Translations under genes and position numbers: made by a program
Part shown: piece by piece, positions 29,909 through 32,273 of the stretch
How the letters are laid out: each line of letters opens with the position of its first letter
How positions within the stretch are numbered: the first letter of the stretch is position 1
Notes under the pieces: generated by a model
Databases searched by the model: none
What the model was told of the DNA's origin: nothing
What the model saw: only the letters and a program-made list of their open reading frames with translations
Source of the DNA: Candidatus Acetothermia bacterium
GTDB lineage: Bacteria; Bipolaricaulota; Bipolaricaulia; RBG-16-55-9; DRXL01
Direction of reading: 5' to 3'
Length of the DNA stretch: 32,273 nt
Assembly (NCBI GenBank): GCA_016179105.1
Contig: JACOSB010000047.1
Coordinates: 1 to 32,273 of the forward strand

Positions 29909-31983
29909 TCGCTGCGAAAGAGAAAGCTATGGACACCCAAGCGCTTGAGCAACTGAGCATCAACACCATCAGAACACTCTCGATGGACGCCGTGCAGGCC
30001 GCCAACTCTGGGCATCCGGGCACCGCCATGGCGATGGCCCCGGTCGTCTACACCCTTTGGCAAAAATTTCTGAGATTTGACCCGAACGACCCGATCTGGC
30101 CCAATCGAGACAGATTTGTCCTCTCGATCGGCCATGCTTCGATGTTGCTCTACTCGCTCTTGCATCTCACCGGCGTCAAAGCCGTCAATTCTAAATATGA
30201 AAGACCGGGCGAGCTCTCGGTCACGCTTGAAGATATTAAGAAATTCAGACAACTCGACAGCAAGTGCCCTGGGCATCCCGAATATCGCTGGACCTCGGGC
30301 GTCGAGACGACAACTGGCCCGCTGGGACAGGGCGTCGCGACGAGTGTCGGCATGGCCATCGCCAGCAAGTGGATGTCAGAATATTTCAATCGCCCCAGCT
30401 TCAAGATGTTTGATTATGACGCCTACGCGCTCGCGGGCGACGGCTGCATGATGGAAGGTGTTTCCAGCGAAGCGGCTTCTCTCGCAGGCCATCTCAAGCT
30501 CAACAATCTTTGCTGGATTTATGACAACAACAAAATCTCGATCGAAGGCCATACGGACTGGGCTTTTACGGAGGACGTCGCTACGCGTTTTATGGGCTAT
30601 GGCTGGAACGTCACCCGCGTCGGCGATGCCAATGATCTAGAAATGCTCGAAAGAGCCTTCAAGATATTCAAGAAGACTACTGACAGACCGACACTGATGA
30701 TTGCCGACAGCCATATCGCGTACGGCTCTCCCAACAAACAAGATACGAGTGCCGCGCACGGCGAGCCGCTCGGCGAAGAAGAGATCAAGCTCACCAAGCG
30801 CAACTACAGCTGGCCCGAGAACGAGAAATTTTTAGTCCCGGACGAAGTTCGCGAGAATTTTAGAAACGGTATCGGTAAGCGCGGCAAAGAGTTGCGTGAC
30901 GCATGGTTCGCACTCTACGAAGTGTACAAGAAGCAATACCCAGAGTTAGCCGACCAACTTTATAAAATGCAAACCCGTCAGCTCCCCGAGGGCTGGGATA
31001 AAGATCTCCCCAAATTCCCAGCGGATGCGAAGGGCGTCGCAGGTCGTGATGCCTCCAGCAAAGTGTTGAACGCACTCGCGAAGAACGTGCCTTGGTTGCT
31101 TGGTGGCTCGGCCGACTTAGCACCCTCGACAAAAACGCGACTTACTTTTGAAGGAGCTGGAGACTTCAAGGCTGATAATTGCGCCGGGCGGAACTTGCAT
31201 TTCGGAGTACGGGAGCATGCGATGGGTTCGATTTTGAACGGACTCTCGCTGAGCAAGATCCGCCCCTACGGCTCCGGCTTCTTAATCTTCAGCGACTACG
31301 CTCGACCCGCGATTCGTCTGAGTGCACTGATGGAAATCCCGGTCATTCATATCTTCACGCACGACTCGATTGGCGTCGGCGAAGACGGACCGACGCATCA
31401 ACCCGTCGAGCATCTTGCATCGCTGCGTGCGATTCCCGGTCTGATCACGCTCAGGCCTGGAGACGCGAACGAAGTCGTCGAGGCCTGGAAAGTGATTATG
31501 AAGTTACAGCACGAGCCAGTCGCGCTGATTCTCTCGCGTCAAGCTCTGCCTACACTCGACCGCAGCAAGTACGCTCCGGCGTCGGGTGTCGAGAAGGGGG
31601 CCTATATCTTGGCCGATGCTCCCACCGGGAAATCCGATGTGATTCTGATGGCTAGCGGCAGCGAAGTCTCGCTCTGTGTAGATGCCTACGAAAAACTCAA
31701 GGCCGAAGGGATTAAAGCCCGCGTCGTGAGCATTCCGTCGTGGGAGCTCTTCGAGCATCAGGGTCAAGAATATCGCGAGAGCGTGTTGCCTCCGAATGTC
31801 ACAGCCCGCGTCTCAGTCGAGCAAGCGTCAACGTTTGGCTGGGCGCGCTACGTCGGCATGAGTGGAAACTCTGTGGGCATGAAGACCTTCGGCGCTTCAG
31901 CTCCACTGAAAGAGCTTCAGAAAAAATTTGGATTCATGGTCGACAACGTCATCGCTGCGGCCAAAGCACAACTGAAAAAATAG
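29905..31983 (+). CDS. tkt: Transketolase
   Basis: A full-length transketolase of 692 residues: ANSGHPGTAMAMAP near 33, FVLSIGHASMLLYSLLHLTG, the thiamine-diphosphate motif beginning GDGCMMEG (178-185) with the conserved Asn in WIYDNN, and in the second half REHAMGSI and HDSIGVGEDGPTHQPVEHLA. It moves two-carbon units between sugar phosphates, linking the pentose pathway to glycolysis. AAAGGAGA lies five bases before the ATG, and the start overlaps the aldolase stop, so the two are one operon. No defect is seen. Confidence 0.95.
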   Translation: MIAAKEKAMDTQALEQLSINTIRTLSMDAVQAANSGHPGTAMAMAPVVYTLWQKFLRFDPNDPIWPNRDRFVLSIGHASMLLYSLLHLTGVKAVNSKYERPGELSVTLEDIKKFRQLDSKCPGHPEYRWTSGVETTTGPLGQGVATSVGMAIASKWMSEYFNRPSFKMFDYDAYALAGDGCMMEGVSSEAASLAGHLKLNNLCWIYDNNKISIEGHTDWAFTEDVATRFMGYGWNVTRVGDANDLEMLERAFKIFKKTTDRPTLMIADSHIAYGSPNKQDTSAAHGEPLGEEEIKLTKRNYSWPENEKFLVPDEVRENFRNGIGKRGKELRDAWFALYEVYKKQYPELADQLYKMQTRQLPEGWDKDLPKFPADAKGVAGRDASSKVLNALAKNVPWLLGGSADLAPSTKTRLTFEGAGDFKADNCAGRNLHFGVREHAMGSILNGLSLSKIRPYGSGFLIFSDYARPAIRLSALMEIPVIHIFTHDSIGVGEDGPTHQPVEHLASLRAIPGLITLRPGDANEVVEAWKVIMKLQHEPVALILSRQALPTLDRSKYAPASGVEKGAYILADAPTGKSDVILMASGSEVSLCVDAYEKLKAEGIKARVVSIPSWELFEHQGQEYRESVLPPNVTARVSVEQASTFGWARYVGMSGNSVGMKTFGASAPLKELQKKFGFMVDNVIAAAKAQLKK

Positions 31984-31991
31984 AGAACTTC

Positions 31992-32138
31992 ATGCAGGCC
32001 GAAGTGTGCAAGACCGATCGGACTTTCCAGCCGAATCTGGTCTTTGCGCTTCTGCTCGGGAATTTCACTCTCATCGGAATCACCATCGGCGTGCAAGGGG
32101 TGCTCTGGGCCGAGCTGATGTCGGCACTGCTCAGTTAG
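31992..32138 (+). pseudogene. MFS-type transporter, N-terminal fragment cut by IS
   Basis: The 48-codon frame contains NFTLIGITIGVQGVLWAEL, which resembles the first membrane helix of major-facilitator transporters, and then meets a stop at the edge of the insertion sequence. It starts eight bases after transketolase, so it was probably the third gene of that operon, perhaps a sugar carrier. The ribosome site is poor. Identification rests on one helix. Confidence 0.5.
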
Positions 32139-32273
32139 TGTCCCCTGCGGGGATGGTCGAAACCCCTCGCCTTCAGGCGAAGAGAAGTTTGTGGTAATAT
32201 GGTCGCGTGCGAAAGTATCGCCTGGGAGCGCACACGAAGCATGATCTGAAGGTTCACTTGATCTGGATCCCCA
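32139..32273 (+). mobile_element. Left end of an IS200/IS605-type insertion sequence (cut by window end)
   Basis: From about 32139 the sequence has a small hairpin CCCC-TGC-GGGG (32142-32152), a second hairpin at about 32164-32182 (CTCGCC, loop TTCA, GGCGA-A-GAG with one bulged base) and then a transposase gene. The second hairpin resembles the right-end hairpin at 88-108. This copy points the same way as the one at the window start. The exact left edge cannot be fixed. Confidence 0.65.
32207..32273 (+). CDS. tnpA: IS200/IS605 family transposase TnpA, N-terminal part (cut by window end)
   Basis: GTG 32207 opens a frame reading MRKYRLGAHTKHDLKVHLIW and then IP to the end of the window, the characteristic start of IS200/IS605 TnpA (the KVHLIWIPKYR segment leads toward the HUH motif). 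A TAA lies in frame at 32195, so this GTG is the only suitable start. The matching C-terminus stands at the beginning of the window, either as a second copy or, if the molecule were circular, as the same copy. Confidence 0.75.
   Translation, partial: MRKYRLGAHTKHDLKVHLIWIP

Noticed and set aside
31740-32138. Frame of 132 codons overlapping the end of transketolase
   Set aside because: Only the last 48 codons (from 31992) look like protein; the rest is out of frame with transketolase and is a shadow.
1-32273. CRISPR array
   Set aside because: No regularly spaced direct repeats were seen; the repeats present are palindromes, gene tails and one 28-bp pair.

Overview
The window reads as bacterial chromosome: about 52-55% GC by eye, clear Shine-Dalgarno sites (AAGGAGG-like), tightly packed operons with ATGA overlaps, and long intact enzyme genes. 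Its gene mix (GH57 with GT4, GH63 glucosidase, archaeal-type class I aldolase, type II NADH dehydrogenase, BtaA-like lipid enzyme, many toxin-antitoxin pairs) fits an uncultured, possibly thermophilic or subsurface lineage. I cannot name the phylum from sequence alone. Both window ends lie inside IS200/IS605-type transposase genes in the same orientation, which suggests the contig was cut at two copies of one insertion sequence.

Layout. (1) 1-7233, minus strand: a carbohydrate operon of GT4 glycosyltransferase, GH57 glycosidase, GMC oxidoreductase, GH63 glucosidase and glucose dehydrogenase, the last cut by the left insertion sequence. (2) 7321-10518: a membrane-anchored DM13 protein, a secreted beta-helix protein, and a secreted protein that looks like a decayed trypsin-like protease. 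(3) 10549-14545: an array of a glycine-rich membrane protein family that I do not recognise, with two long copies and three remnants, interleaved with a class II aldolase-like gene and two RelE-type toxin-antitoxin cassettes, one of them frameshifted. (4) 14578-19703: a probable lipid operon of thioester-reductase-like SDR, BtaA-like aminocarboxypropyl transferase and MMPL exporter, into which a hicBA cassette has been placed with duplication of the btaA 3' end. (5) 19746-22694: an RHH/RelE pair, a secreted BNR-repeat (sialidase-like) protein and a DUF417/RclC-like membrane protein. (6) 22773-26067: a type II NADH dehydrogenase fused to a four-helix membrane domain, followed by a protein made of three copies of that domain. 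(7) 26082-31983: central sugar metabolism (ribulose-phosphate epimerase, glucokinase, class I fructose-bisphosphate aldolase, transketolase), with a DUF4258/YgiT pair between. (8) 31992-32273: the start of an MFS transporter gene cut by the right insertion sequence.

Together the enzymes suggest breakdown and remodelling of alpha-glucans, with glucose entering through glucokinase and flowing through aldolase, transketolase and epimerase; the glucose dehydrogenase branch appears disabled here. Three genes or operons (DM13, DUF417, aldolase-transketolase) share a two-part upstream motif, GTAAGAT-N15-CATCTA, that may be one promoter class. Short palindromic repeats related in sequence lie in or at the ends of several genes and in two cases supply the stop codon.

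The most unusual points are the tail-sharing gene array, the toxin-antitoxin cassettes next to duplicated gene 3' ends, the membrane-domain NADH dehydrogenase pair, the shared upstream motif and the palindromes inside reading frames.
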